From assembly GCF_000711965.1 (NCBI RefSeq), contig NZ_KL544003.1, positions 1 through 50,319 on the forward strand: 50,319 nt of DNA. Direction: 5' to 3'. The stretch is from Actinomyces israelii DSM 43320 (lineage in GTDB: Bacteria > Actinomycetota > Actinomycetes > Actinomycetales > Actinomycetaceae). The notes under the pieces were generated by a model. The model did no database searches. It was not told the origin of the DNA and saw only the letters and a program-made list of their open reading frames with translations. A program made the position numbers and the translations under genes. This document shows positions 29,327 to 38,836 of this stretch, in pieces; position 1 is the first letter of the stretch; each line of letters begins with the position of its first letter.

Positions 29327-30534
29327 CCGCGCCCCCGCCCCCCGCGGGCCCCGACCGGGGACTGGACGACGACCGGGATCGCGACCTGGACCGCGAGCTG
29401 GCCGTGCGCCGCTGGCGCATGGTCCTGGGGCGGTACGCCGAGTCGGCCCTGCCGCGGAGCCCCGGCGACGCCGGCCTGGACGACACCCTGGCCTACCTCT
29501 ACGACCGCGAGTACACCGGGCGCGGCCACCTTCTGGGCGGCGCAGGCCCCGGCGCGCCGGGCGGGTCCGGACGCGGCGGCGGACTGGGGCCCTCGGCGCT
29601 GCGGGCCGTGGACTGGCTCGACGGCGCCCGCCGCCTGTTCCCCGACTCCACCATTGAACGCCTCGAGAGCGACGCCCTGACCCGCTACGGGCTGACCGGC
29701 CTGCTGGCCGACCCCGGCTCGGTGGACTCCATCCGGACCAGCCCCGGGCTCGGCGCGGCCCTGCTGCGCATCAAGGGCACGATTCCGCCCGCCCTGGCCG
29801 ACGGGCTGCGGGCCCTGATCGCCCGTATTGTCTCCGACATCGTCGAACGGCTGCGCCGCCCGATGACAACGGCCCTGACGGGCGCGCGCCGGCGTCACGC
29901 CCGCAGCCCCCGAGCCTCGGCGCGCAACTTCGACTGGCGCCGCACCATCGCCGCGAACCTGGGCAACACGGACCCGGCCACCGGGCGCATGCTCGTGGAG
30001 GACGTGCGCTTCATGTCCCGCCAGCGGCGCCGCAATGTGGCCTGGGACGTCATCATCCTGGTGGACCAGTCCGCCTCCATGGCCTCCTCTCTGCTCCACA
30101 GTGCTGTCATGGCCTCGATCCTGGCCGGCCTGCCGGGGATATCGGTGCGCCTGATCCTGTTCGACACCGCCGTGGTGGACGTCAGCCACCTGGCCGACGA
30201 CCCCGTCGAGGTCCTTATGACCTGTCAGCTGGGCGGCGGGACCGACATCGCCAACGCCGTTGGCTACGCCGCCGCCCGGGTCGCCCAGCCCACCCGCACG
30301 GTGCTGGCCCTCGTCTCCGACTTCGAGGAGGGCGGGTCGGTCTCCGCTCTCGTGGCCCGGGTGCGAGAGCTCGCGGGCTCGGGCGTGACCATGCTGGGGC
30401 TGGCCTCCTTGACTGACGAGGGCGCGCCCTGGTTCGACCGGGCGGTTGCCGAGGAGCTCGCCGGGGTCGGCATGCGGGTGGCGGCCATGAGCCCCGACCG
30501 CTTCGCCGACTGGCTGGCTGAGGTGACCGCATGA
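29323..30534 (+). CDS. VWA (MIDAS) domain protein (YehP-like)
   Basis: 403 residues from the ATG overlapping the previous stop. Residues 1-60 are acidic and Arg-rich. The C-terminal 190 residues are a von Willebrand A domain: VIILVDQSASMASS supplies the DxSxS metal site, GGGTDIANAVG the Thr, and LVSDFEEGG the distal Asp, so the MIDAS is intact. MoxR ATPases usually pair with such a protein as their substrate adaptor. Sits between the DUF5682 and SWIM genes with 4-bp overlaps at both ends. Cytoplasmic; no signal peptide. Confidence 0.92.
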   Translation: MTAPPPPAGPDRGLDDDRDRDLDRELAVRRWRMVLGRYAESALPRSPGDAGLDDTLAYLYDREYTGRGHLLGGAGPGAPGGSGRGGGLGPSALRAVDWLDGARRLFPDSTIERLESDALTRYGLTGLLADPGSVDSIRTSPGLGAALLRIKGTIPPALADGLRALIARIVSDIVERLRRPMTTALTGARRRHARSPRASARNFDWRRTIAANLGNTDPATGRMLVEDVRFMSRQRRRNVAWDVIILVDQSASMASSLLHSAVMASILAGLPGISVRLILFDTAVVDVSHLADDPVEVLMTCQLGGGTDIANAVGYAAARVAQPTRTVLALVSDFEEGGSVSALVARVRELAGSGVTMLGLASLTDEGAPWFDRAVAEELAGVGMRVAAMSPDRFADWLAEVTA

Positions 30535-32630
30535 GCGGCCTGCCCGCCTGGAGCGCGGTCTACACCGCTTTCGACGACGCCGCCCTGGCGGCCCTGGCCA
30601 ACCGCGGGCTGGTGCGGCGCGGACGCGCCGCGCTGGCCGCGGGGCGCGTCGAGGCGCGGGACATCGGCCAGGACGGCGCGACGATCGCGGTGACTGACGC
30701 CGGACAGCTGGCGATCCCGGTGGTGCTGGGCGATGGCGGCCCGGGGCGGGCGCGCTGCCCCTGCCCCGTCGCCGGGGTGTGCGTGCACGTGGTCGCCGCC
30801 TGCCTGTGGATGCGCGAGGCGGCTGCCGGGAGCGGAACCGGTGCTGAGGCCCCCGCCCCGCCCGGCGCCGCCCGGGCCGGGGCCGGGGAGCCGGACACCC
30901 CCGGGCCCGCTGCGCCTTCAGGGCTCGGCGCCCGCCCGGAGGTGCCACTCGAGCCGCACCCCGGTATCGCCGGCGAGGACGACCCGGTCCTGGCTGAGGT
31001 GCTCGCCTGGGAGCCCGCCGCCGTCGAGAAGGCTCTCGGCGTGGCCGCGCTGCGCCGGGTCGCCGCCGCCGACGCGGGCGCCGACCCCGCCCGGCTCGCC
31101 GCCGAGACCCGTCTCTCCCGCGCGCCGGGGCGCCTGAGCGTCACCTGGCCCGGCGCCCCCGAGGTCGTCGTGATCGCGGGCCTGGGCCCGGGCGGGATGG
31201 TCGTCGCCGGCCGCCATGCCCGTCTCGCCCACGCCGCCTGGCGCCTGCGGGCCGTTGTGCGCCTGTTCGCCATCGCGGGCAGGGCCTGGCCGTGGAACGT
31301 CCGGGAGGTCTCCCTGAGCGCCGACCAGCGACGCCTGCTCGCCTCGGCCACGGCTGTCGTCGAGACCGTTATCGCCGCCGGGATCTCCCACGCCGGGCCC
31401 CGCAGCGCCCACGAGCTCGATCGCCTCGCTCGGGCCGCCCGCCTGGAGGAGATCCCGCGCCTGTCCCGGCTCCTGTCATCGGCCGCCGGGGTCGTGGGCG
31501 CGGTCGCCCGCCGCGACGACGGGGTGGACGAGGCCGCCGCCCTCAGCGCCCTGGCCGCCGCCTGGTCCCTGACCCGGGCGCTGGATGCCGCCGGGGCCGC
31601 CCCCGACCCCGCCCTGCTCGGGCGCGCCGAGGCCCAGCAGGCCCGGCCGGGCCTGCTCGTGCCCCTGTCGGCCACCTGGTGGCTCACCCCCTCGGGCAGC
31701 CGCGGCCTGACCGCCCGCTTCTGGGACCTGGACAACCGCCGGCTGGAGTCGGTGACCACCGGCCGCGCCGCCGGCGCCGACCCCGCCTTCCAGCGCTCCG
31801 AAGACGCTCCACTGGTGTGGGGCGCCCCCGTCAGGACCCTGCTGTCCGGCCCGCTGCGCCTGAAGGGGGCCACCCGGCGCGGCGATGGCGCCCTGGCCCC
31901 CTCCACCCGCACCGCGGTGACGCGCTGCGGCGGCTACGACGACATCGACCTGGCCGCCCTCGCCGATGAGCTCGGCTCTCTGCGGCGCGGTCCCCGGGCC
32001 GCGGGCTTCGAGGCTCCGGCCCCGCCGGTCCGCCTGCTCCTGCCCGGCGCGTCGGGCCTGGGCAGGATCGACGTGGACGAGATCCACCAGCAGTACGTGT
32101 GGCCCGTGCACGACGCGGCGGGCCGGGGGCACCTGCTCCGCCTCGCCCCCGACGGCGCGGAGTCCTGCCTGGTGGCCGCTGTCCTGGCCCGCAGCCTCCC
32201 GGTGGTCGCCATCACCGTGGAGGGGGACCGGCCCGCCGGGATCTATGTGCGCAGCGAGGGCGCGCTCGCCCTGCTGTCGCCCACCATCTCCTCGGTGCGC
32301 GCGGACGCCCCCGGCTTCTACCGCCGTCTGGCCGAGCGTCTGAAGCGGTTGCGCGCCGGGGCGAGCGTCCTGGCGCCGCCCCGGGAGGCGGGGCCGATCG
32401 AGTCCCTGTGCACCGACGTGCACGAGGCGCTGACGGCGCTGGCGGCCTCCGGCGCCCTGCGGGCGGAGGGGACGATCGCGCACGTACTGGCCACCCGCAC
32501 CCGCGCGGCCCGCGACCTCCAGCTGCAGACCCTGGCCGCGGCGCTGACCGAGGTCGAGCAGCGCCCCGGGCCGGGGGCCGTCCTGCGCGCCTGCGCGGTG
32601 GTGGACCGGGTGCGGGCGCTGGCTCGCTGA
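30531..32630 (+). CDS. SWIM zinc-finger protein (YehQ-like)
   Basis: 699 residues. A SWIM-type zinc site is at residues 79-90: CPCPVAGVCVHVVAACLW, of form CxC-x5-CxH. Further on the protein is an Ala/Arg-rich helical region, with AVEKALGVAALRRVAAADAG and then DEIHQQYVWPVHDAAGRGH in the C-terminal third. SWIM fingers bind DNA or protein. ATG overlaps the VWA stop. It ends the operon, before a short hairpin and a convergent gene. Members of this family co-occur with MoxR/VWA proteins in E. coli and many other bacteria. Confidence 0.85.
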   Translation: MSGLPAWSAVYTAFDDAALAALANRGLVRRGRAALAAGRVEARDIGQDGATIAVTDAGQLAIPVVLGDGGPGRARCPCPVAGVCVHVVAACLWMREAAAGSGTGAEAPAPPGAARAGAGEPDTPGPAAPSGLGARPEVPLEPHPGIAGEDDPVLAEVLAWEPAAVEKALGVAALRRVAAADAGADPARLAAETRLSRAPGRLSVTWPGAPEVVVIAGLGPGGMVVAGRHARLAHAAWRLRAVVRLFAIAGRAWPWNVREVSLSADQRRLLASATAVVETVIAAGISHAGPRSAHELDRLARAARLEEIPRLSRLLSSAAGVVGAVARRDDGVDEAAALSALAAAWSLTRALDAAGAAPDPALLGRAEAQQARPGLLVPLSATWWLTPSGSRGLTARFWDLDNRRLESVTTGRAAGADPAFQRSEDAPLVWGAPVRTLLSGPLRLKGATRRGDGALAPSTRTAVTRCGGYDDIDLAALADELGSLRRGPRAAGFEAPAPPVRLLLPGASGLGRIDVDEIHQQYVWPVHDAAGRGHLLRLAPDGAESCLVAAVLARSLPVVAITVEGDRPAGIYVRSEGALALLSPTISSVRADAPGFYRRLAERLKRLRAGASVLAPPREAGPIESLCTDVHEALTALAASGALRAEGTIAHVLATRTRAARDLQLQTLAAALTEVEQRPGPGAVLRACAVVDRVRALAR

Positions 32631-32632
32631 GG

Positions 32633-32650
32633 GGCCCGCGGCGGCGGGCC
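32633..32650. terminator. short hairpin between convergent genes
   Basis: GGCCCGC (32633-32639) pairs with GCGGGCC (32644-32650) around GGCG, in the 23-bp gap between the SWIM gene stop and the stop of the minus-strand gene. Likely a bidirectional terminator, without T tract. Confidence 0.45.
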
Positions 32651-32653
32651 GGC

Positions 32654-34819
32654 TCAGGCGAAGGCGCGTCCGATGTCGACCACCTGGTACTTCCCGGTCT
32701 CGTCGGCGCGCAGGATGAGCCAGGAGGCGTAGGCGCCCCGGCCGGGCCCGCCGTCGGGCCTGGGATGCAGCCAGGGCATCGTCGGGTCGTCCGTGGTCAC
32801 CGGGCAGATGATGTCGCCCGGCGCCGAGGCCCGGCCGCTGCCGTTCGTGCTGTAGGGGCTCCCGCTGGGACCGGCGAGCGCGCACCCCACGACCCTGCCG
32901 CCCGTGGGGAACTGGACGGCCCGCGCCGTCGAGTTGCGGTTCTGACCGGCGCCGAGGTGCTGGTCGAGGGCGTTGAGGGCCTTCGGCTCCACCAGCTCGT
33001 CCTCGACCGCCCGGTCGTCGGAGGCGATGGCGTCGTAGGCGGTCTGGACGTCCTGGGCTGAGGGTATCCGCACCGCTCCCGAGGGCAGGCGGTAGAGGAC
33101 GTCGGTGATCTCCAGGGAGTCCCCGTCCCACTGGTCGGTGACCGTGGCCTCGGCGCCGCCCTCGCAGGCGTGGCAGGCGGCGTCGCCGGCCACCTTGATG
33201 CCGGGCACGGTGTAGACCAGCGTGTTGCCCACCGAGCGCAGGTTCTTCACGACGAGGTCCGGGGACTCGCCGATGTCGTCCTTCACCACGTGGTCCACGG
33301 ATCCGATGAGCGTCTTGTCGGAGTCGTAGGCGGCGACCACGTCGAACACCGTGTTGCCCCCGCCGTAGCACCTCAGGACGGTGATGGCCACCGGCGAGCC
33401 GTCGAAGACGCCCGGCCGCAGTGCGGTCATGGTGGCGGTCGGCGGCGCCCCCACGGCGGAGGAGCCGGTGGCCACGCCGTCGACGAAGGCGGCCATGGTC
33501 TTTCCGGTGGCCGGGTCCTGGCTGCCGGCGGTCTTGCACAGGTCGGGGACCTCGAGGGTGGAGCCCTTCATGTCCTCCAGGTCGGGCGCAGGCGCCGTGT
33601 CCCCGGTCGGGGCCGACGACGGCAGGGCGGTCGCGGTCGCGGGGACGGAGCCCTTGCCGAAGGACAGCAGGGAGGCCGTCGAGCCGTTGACGACGACGAT
33701 GGCGTCGCCGGAGGCGGACCAGGAGGTCACCGTGCCGTCGGCCTGCCAGACGGTGCTGCCGCTCATGGGGTCGATGGCGACGATCGCGTCCGGGTGGGCG
33801 ATGACGATCGCCCCCTTGGCCACCAGCCACCGCGGCGGGTCCTGGGCGCCCAGGCCGTTGAGGGCGGCGACGCCGTCGGGCAGGGTGCCGGACCACAGCA
33901 GGGAGGAGCCGTCGAGCCCCGCCATGGTCGCGCCGTCGCTGACCACCCACACTCGGCGGGTCATGGGCAGGGTCATGCCGGCGAACGTGCGGGGCATGTC
34001 GATGCGGGCCGCCCACACCGGGCCGTCGAACGTGAGCTCCCTGATCGTCTTCCCGCCGGCGGTCAGGGAGCCGTCCGGGCTCACGGCCAGTGGCATGTCC
34101 TCGGAGGCGGACTCGCCCAGCTGCACGGAGGCCGTCGGGGGCGCGGGGAAAGCCGAGTCGGGGGCGGGCGGCTGGCCGCCCGCGGCGCCGGGAGTGGCGT
34201 CCGGGGACGCGGGGGCGGCGGCCGGCACCGTGACGGGCCCGGCCGTATTGACGCCGGTCGACGGGTCGATGCTGAGCAGGTCCCCGCAGTCGATGGCCTC
34301 CTGCGTGTACTGGCAGCTCAGGGCCTGGCCGGCGAGCTCGTCGGGGACGGGCACCTGCCACACCGGGTAGCCCGAGGCCGAGGAGAGGTCGACGCCGACC
34401 AGCGCCTCCCGGCCGTCCTCGACCACTCGCAGCACCCGCATCTGTCCGGAGGCGAGGACGACGGAGCCCCCGGAGTCGATGGGGGCGGGCGCCAGATGCT
34501 CGCCGAGGCCCGACAGGTCGAGGGTCGCCTGGACGGCCGGCGGCCTCCTGTGCGTCCGGGAGCCCCCCGAACGGGCCAGGGCCCAGGCGCCGACCCCGGC
34601 GAGCACGATCACCAGCACCAGGACCGCGGCGACGGCGGCGCGGCCCCGGCGGCCGAGGCGGGGGCGGCGGAGAGCGCGCGATGGAGGCGGTGGGGCGGGC
34701 CGCCCCTGGGCGCCGGCGGCGACGAGGTCTGGTGCGGTAGAGGAGGGGGAGGCCCCGTCGGGCGGAGGAGGGGGAGGCCCTGGCTCGTCGGGCGGAGGCG
34801 GGGGCGGCTCGGCGGTCAT
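32654..34819 (-). CDS. membrane-anchored PQQ-like beta-propeller protein, function unknown
   Basis: 721 residues. An N-terminal cytoplasmic tail of about 65 residues is extremely proline-rich (runs of six Pro). Then RRPRLGRRGR and one membrane helix, AAVAAVLVLVIVLAGVGAW, followed by a long extracellular part with repeated Trp/Gly/Asp blades (for example GSTVWQADGTVTSWSASGD) of the type seen in PQQ-binding-like propellers. Two cysteine pairs (KVAGDAACHACEGG) may form disulfides. No enzyme motif. TACGCT lies 6 nt before the ATG, so it is probably leaderless. Neighbour of the MoxR operon and the DUF4132 gene but on the opposite strand; association is not proven. Confidence 0.8.
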   Translation of the reverse strand: MTAEPPPPPPDEPGPPPPPPDGASPSSTAPDLVAAGAQGRPAPPPPSRALRRPRLGRRGRAAVAAVLVLVIVLAGVGAWALARSGGSRTHRRPPAVQATLDLSGLGEHLAPAPIDSGGSVVLASGQMRVLRVVEDGREALVGVDLSSASGYPVWQVPVPDELAGQALSCQYTQEAIDCGDLLSIDPSTGVNTAGPVTVPAAAPASPDATPGAAGGQPPAPDSAFPAPPTASVQLGESASEDMPLAVSPDGSLTAGGKTIRELTFDGPVWAARIDMPRTFAGMTLPMTRRVWVVSDGATMAGLDGSSLLWSGTLPDGVAALNGLGAQDPPRWLVAKGAIVIAHPDAIVAIDPMSGSTVWQADGTVTSWSASGDAIVVVNGSTASLLSFGKGSVPATATALPSSAPTGDTAPAPDLEDMKGSTLEVPDLCKTAGSQDPATGKTMAAFVDGVATGSSAVGAPPTATMTALRPGVFDGSPVAITVLRCYGGGNTVFDVVAAYDSDKTLIGSVDHVVKDDIGESPDLVVKNLRSVGNTLVYTVPGIKVAGDAACHACEGGAEATVTDQWDGDSLEITDVLYRLPSGAVRIPSAQDVQTAYDAIASDDRAVEDELVEPKALNALDQHLGAGQNRNSTARAVQFPTGGRVVGCALAGPSGSPYSTNGSGRASAPGDIICPVTTDDPTMPWLHPRPDGGPGRGAYASWLILRADETGKYQVVDIGRAFA

Positions 34820-34825
34820 AGGACC

Positions 34826-34831
34826 AGCGTA
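34826..34831 (-). promoter_or_regulatory. -10 box of the propeller gene (leaderless start)
   Basis: TACGCT on the minus strand, then six bases and the ATG at 34819. No Shine-Dalgarno is present. Confidence 0.55.
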
Positions 34832-34952
34832 GAGCCGGCCGGCGGTGTCGTACGCAGGATGGGCGCTGCGCGCCAATGGGGAGGCCTGCCCTTCGCAGGC
34901 GGGGGTGCGGGGAGGGCGGGCCGTGACGCTCCGATCAGCCCGGCCCGCTCAA

Positions 34953-34992
34953 CCGGGGCGAATTCATGTCGCACCCGGTCGTTACCCTTCAT
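34953..34992 (+). promoter_or_regulatory. promoter block of the DUF4132 gene, copied at 38741
   Basis: A 40-base stretch from CCGGGGCGAATTC to GTTACCCTTCAT is repeated with few changes at 38741-38780, both times 60-70 bases before the GTG of a DUF4132 copy. TACCCT (34983-34988; TACGCT in the copy) fits a TANNNT -10 box. Conservation between the copies marks this as the promoter or operator of the gene pair. Confidence 0.6.
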
Positions 34993-35059
34993 CCCGTAAG
35001 AATCGACATGGGGCCCGGGGAGAGCCGATGACGACGATTGACGACGCAAGGAGAATGCC

Positions 35060-38000
35060 GTGACCGAACCTGTAGTCCGCGACCTCGTCGACCGGGCGCT
35101 GCTGCCGCTCAAGGCGGTTGACGCGGGCCTGTACCACCGTGCCGTCGACTACGTCGTCGACGACGGCGACCCCGAGGTCCTGCTGGAGATCGCCGCCTTC
35201 GGGGACGGCCCCATCGGTTGCCTGCTCCTGGCGACCTCGAACGCCTCCTACACCCACTGGTACGGCCGGACTTGGCGCAAGCGCCTGCAGGAGGCGGGGA
35301 TCAGCTGGAGGAAGGGGGACGGCTCGGCAGGCCCGGTCCTGGTCAGGCGCGACGCCCTCTACCGCAGTGACGCCGTGATCCCGGCCCAGTGGGTGCGGCT
35401 CGGCCGGCTCCTGGCCGCCGTCCTCCAGACCGACCCCACGTACGACCCGCCGGCTCCCGAGCAGGTACCCGGCTGGGTGGACGCCCTGCTCATGGATGTC
35501 ATGTTCACCGTGGACGCTCAGGGCGCCGGCTCCACACCCGAGTCCCAGGCGCGCAGGCTCAGGCAGAGGCGGCTGTTCTGGGACGCCGGGCGTCTGGCGG
35601 CGCTGCTGAGGCAGGGGGGCGTGGAGGAGGCCGACGCCCCCGCCGTCGTCCTCCTGGCCGCCCACTCCAACTCCGCCGGGCAGCCGTCCTGGCGCAGGCG
35701 GCTGTCGGCCGCTGACCTGCCCGGGGTCACCGACTACCTCACTGAGCACGCGACCGCCCTGCCCGGCCCGCTCCTGGACGGCCTGCGCCGGCAGGAGCGT
35801 CATGACGTGCTCACACGTATGGCGGCCAACCCGCGGTGGGCCGCCGCGGGCGCCCACCTGGTCGCCGCCGTGGCCGCGGGGGCCTCCAAGGAGCTGCGCC
35901 GGGAGGCGATTGAGCTTCTCGAGGGCCTGGACGCGGCTACCAGGGCCGGTGCGCTGGCCCCCGTCCTGGCCCAGGCCCCGGCGTCCCGCTGCCGGGAGCT
36001 GGTGGAGTTCCTGGCCCGGACCCCCGGCGGCGCCCACGTGCTCACCCGGGCGGCCGAGGAGAACCGGAGGCTGGCCGACCTGGTCTCCGCAACCCGGGCC
36101 CGCCACGAGACGCTCGACGCCGTGGGGGTCGATGAGCCCCTCGACGTCCCCCCGTTCACGCCCCTGGAGGTGGGCCCGGACGCCGCCCCCGTCAAGGACG
36201 AGCTGCGCCCCGTCCTGGGGCAGGCTATGGAGCGCGCCGCCGCCTCGCAGAACTCCTCGTCCCGCACCCGGGCAGAGGGAGTGCGCCAGATCACCGAGGC
36301 GGATCTGGATGAGCTGGTGGCGGTCGCCAACGGCAGGAGCCGCGCCCGGCCCGCGCTCCTGCGCCGGTTCAACGTCATCTGGGTCGTCAGGAACGCCCCG
36401 AGCCTGACCCTGGCGCACGCGCTGCGGCTCCATGCCGTGGAGACGAGCCCCTGGTGCCGGCTGGCACTGAGCCACTACACGGGGCCGGAGACCGACCCGC
36501 GAGCCATTGAGGACCTCATGGCGCGCCTGGGCGGCGGCCCCGACGCCGTCGAGCGCTTCTGCGACTTCCACGACTACGTCTTCCTCACCGTCGACCCGGA
36601 GGCGTCCTGGCCGTGGTACGCCGAGCACCTCGACCTGCTGCGCGAGCGGCTCATGGACGCCGCCACGGCGCCGCGGGCCCTGGAGATCCTGACGGCCTTC
36701 CCCCGTGTCCCCGCCGAGCTGCTGCCCGCGGTCGCCGACGCCGCAGTGGGCCCCTCCAAGGCGAGCCGCCCGCTGGCCCAGGCGGCGCTGCGCTCCCACC
36801 CGCGGGTGCGCGAGCTGGCCGAGCAGGGGCTTGCCGCCAGGACGACCGAGGTGCGCACCTCGGCGGCGGCCTGGGTCGGCTCCCTGGCGCGCCCCGAGTC
36901 GGTCCCCGCGCTGCGCACGGCCCTGGGGCGGGAGAAGAGGGACGTGGCGCGGGCGGCCCTGCTGGTCGCCCTGGAGGACTGCGGCGGCGACATGACGGAG
37001 TTCCTGTCCCCCCGGGCCCTGGGGGCCGAGGCCGCCAAGGGCCTCAAGGGGAAAGTGCCCGCCTCACTGTCCTGGCTCGACCCGCAGTCACTGCCGGCCG
37101 TCCGCTGGAAGAACGGCGACGCCGTCGACTCCCGCACGCCGTGGTGGTGGGTGGTGCTGGCCGACAAGATGAAGAACCCGTCGGGCCGCGGGCTCATCAA
37201 CCTCTACCTGTCCCTACTGGAGCCCGCCGACGCCGCGGCGCTGGCCGCGCACGTGACCCGGGCCTGGATCGCCCAGGACACCGCCCACCCGAGCGCGCAG
37301 GAGAGCCGGGCGCACGCCCAGGCCGCCGGTCGGCAGCGCTACGACCACGCCCAGCGGTGGCTCGCCGACTGCCGCGCGGCTCCCAGGATGGCAGGCTTCC
37401 TGAGCCGGGCCGAGGCCGAGGCCGCTGTCCCGCTGGAGGAGCGCGTCGCCCAGGCCTACGCGGAGCACCAGCGCACCTACGTGGGCTCGGCGATCGCCGA
37501 CAAGGGGCTGCTGGCTTTCGCGGTGAGGATGGACGGCGGCGAGCTGGCAGGGCTGGTACGCTCCTACATGCGCGACAACCCGGGGCGGCGGGCCCAGTTC
37601 GAGGTCCTGGTCCACGCCCTGGCCGCCAACGGGAAGGACACCGCGCTCCAGGTGCTCCTGAGCATTGCGCGCCGCCACAAGATGGCCGGCATCCAGGCCG
37701 CTGCCGCCGCCCTGGCCCAGGAGGCGGCCGACGAGCGGGGCTGGAGCGCCGACGAGCTGGCGGACCGCACCATCCCGACCGCGGGCTTCGACCCCGACGG
37801 ACTGCTGCACCTGTCCTATGGGGACCGGGAGTTCACGGGCCGCCTGACTCCGGACTTCAAGATCGTGCTTTTCGATGCCGGGGGCAAGGCACGCAAGTCC
37901 CTGCCGGCGCCGCGGGTGAATGAGGACCCCGAGGTCGTCAAGGAGGCCAGGAAGCAGCTGAGCGTCGCGCGCAAGGACGCCAAGGCGGTCCTGACTCTCC

Positions 38001-38710
38001 AGTCGGCCCGGCTGTACGAGGCCATGTGCGCGCCGCGCACCTGGCGGGGTGCCGACTGGCGGGCGCTGCTGGCCGCGCACCCCCTGGTCGGCCGCCTCGT
38101 CAGCCGGCTGATCTGGACCGCCGCCCCGGGCGGCGGCGGGGAGGTGGTTACATTCCGCCCCACCGAGGACGGGGCGCTCATCGGGGCCGACGACGCCGAG
38201 GTGCCCCTGGCCGATGACGCGGTGGTGGGCCTGGCCCACGGCACCGCCCTGAGCGGGGCGCAGGTCGCGGCCTGGCGGGCGCATCTGGCCGACTACGAGG
38301 TGGAGCCCCTCTTCGATCAGCTGACCGCCGCCGTCCCGAGGATCGACGAGGGGCAGAAGGCCCTCTCCGACCTCCAGGGCCATGTGACCGACACCTTCAC
38401 CTTCCGGGCCGCGGCCGCCAAGCGCGGCTACCAGCGTGGGGACGTGGTGGACGCGGGCACCTTCCACGACTACGTCAAGGAGTTCTCCTCATCGCGCCTG
38501 ACCGCGGTGCTGGGCTTCACCGGCTCCTGGGTGCCCGAGGAGAGCATGCCGTGTGCCACCACCAGCCTCTCCTTCCGGCGCAGGGGCCGTGAGGTCGAGC
38601 TCGCCGTCGTGCCACCCGTCCTGCTGGCCGAGTGCTACGCCGACTACCGGGCCATGGCGGCCCTGGGGTCCTTCGACCCCGACTGGAGGAAGAACGCCAG
38701 CCCGTGGTGA
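35060..38710 (+). CDS. DUF4132 family protein (YehI/MolR-like)
   Basis: 1216 residues from GTG 35060, which has AAGGAG upstream. Mostly alpha-helical with HEAT-like repeats in the centre (SLARPESVPALRTALGREKRDVARAAL, of which the core ARPESVPALRTAL is typical). The C-terminal third carries the DUF4132 region: DPDGLLHLSYGDREFTGRL, QSARLYEAMCAPRTWRGADW and PLVGRLVSRLIW, ending LAECYADYRAMA. No WGR domain is seen. In E. coli, DUF4132 proteins (yehI, molR) lie next to yehLMPQ; here one lies 2.4 kb from the equivalent operon. Role unknown. Cytoplasmic. Confidence 0.88.
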   Translation: MTEPVVRDLVDRALLPLKAVDAGLYHRAVDYVVDDGDPEVLLEIAAFGDGPIGCLLLATSNASYTHWYGRTWRKRLQEAGISWRKGDGSAGPVLVRRDALYRSDAVIPAQWVRLGRLLAAVLQTDPTYDPPAPEQVPGWVDALLMDVMFTVDAQGAGSTPESQARRLRQRRLFWDAGRLAALLRQGGVEEADAPAVVLLAAHSNSAGQPSWRRRLSAADLPGVTDYLTEHATALPGPLLDGLRRQERHDVLTRMAANPRWAAAGAHLVAAVAAGASKELRREAIELLEGLDAATRAGALAPVLAQAPASRCRELVEFLARTPGGAHVLTRAAEENRRLADLVSATRARHETLDAVGVDEPLDVPPFTPLEVGPDAAPVKDELRPVLGQAMERAAASQNSSSRTRAEGVRQITEADLDELVAVANGRSRARPALLRRFNVIWVVRNAPSLTLAHALRLHAVETSPWCRLALSHYTGPETDPRAIEDLMARLGGGPDAVERFCDFHDYVFLTVDPEASWPWYAEHLDLLRERLMDAATAPRALEILTAFPRVPAELLPAVADAAVGPSKASRPLAQAALRSHPRVRELAEQGLAARTTEVRTSAAAWVGSLARPESVPALRTALGREKRDVARAALLVALEDCGGDMTEFLSPRALGAEAAKGLKGKVPASLSWLDPQSLPAVRWKNGDAVDSRTPWWWVVLADKMKNPSGRGLINLYLSLLEPADAAALAAHVTRAWIAQDTAHPSAQESRAHAQAAGRQRYDHAQRWLADCRAAPRMAGFLSRAEAEAAVPLEERVAQAYAEHQRTYVGSAIADKGLLAFAVRMDGGELAGLVRSYMRDNPGRRAQFEVLVHALAANGKDTALQVLLSIARRHKMAGIQAAAAALAQEAADERGWSADELADRTIPTAGFDPDGLLHLSYGDREFTGRLTPDFKIVLFDAGGKARKSLPAPRVNEDPEVVKEARKQLSVARKDAKAVLTLQSARLYEAMCAPRTWRGADWRALLAAHPLVGRLVSRLIWTAAPGGGGEVVTFRPTEDGALIGADDAEVPLADDAVVGLAHGTALSGAQVAAWRAHLADYEVEPLFDQLTAAVPRIDEGQKALSDLQGHVTDTFTFRAAAAKRGYQRGDVVDAGTFHDYVKEFSSSRLTAVLGFTGSWVPEESMPCATTSLSFRRRGREVELAVVPPVLLAECYADYRAMAALGSFDPDWRKNASPW

Positions 38711-38740
38711 ACGCGGGCCCGCCTCGCCCCCGGCCGCGGA

Positions 38741-38780
38741 CCGGGGCCGATTCGTGTCGTACCCGATCGTTACGCTCATG
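38741..38780 (+). promoter_or_regulatory. second copy of the DUF4132 promoter block
   Basis: Matches 34953-34992 over 40 bases, with TACGCT in place of TACCCT. It precedes the broken second DUF4132 gene at the same distance, so the duplication included the promoter. Confidence 0.6.
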
Positions 38781-38836
38781 AGCCATGAGGGCCGCCCCGC
38801 AAGGCCGGGCGGTCGGTGAGAGACAAGAAGAGCGCC

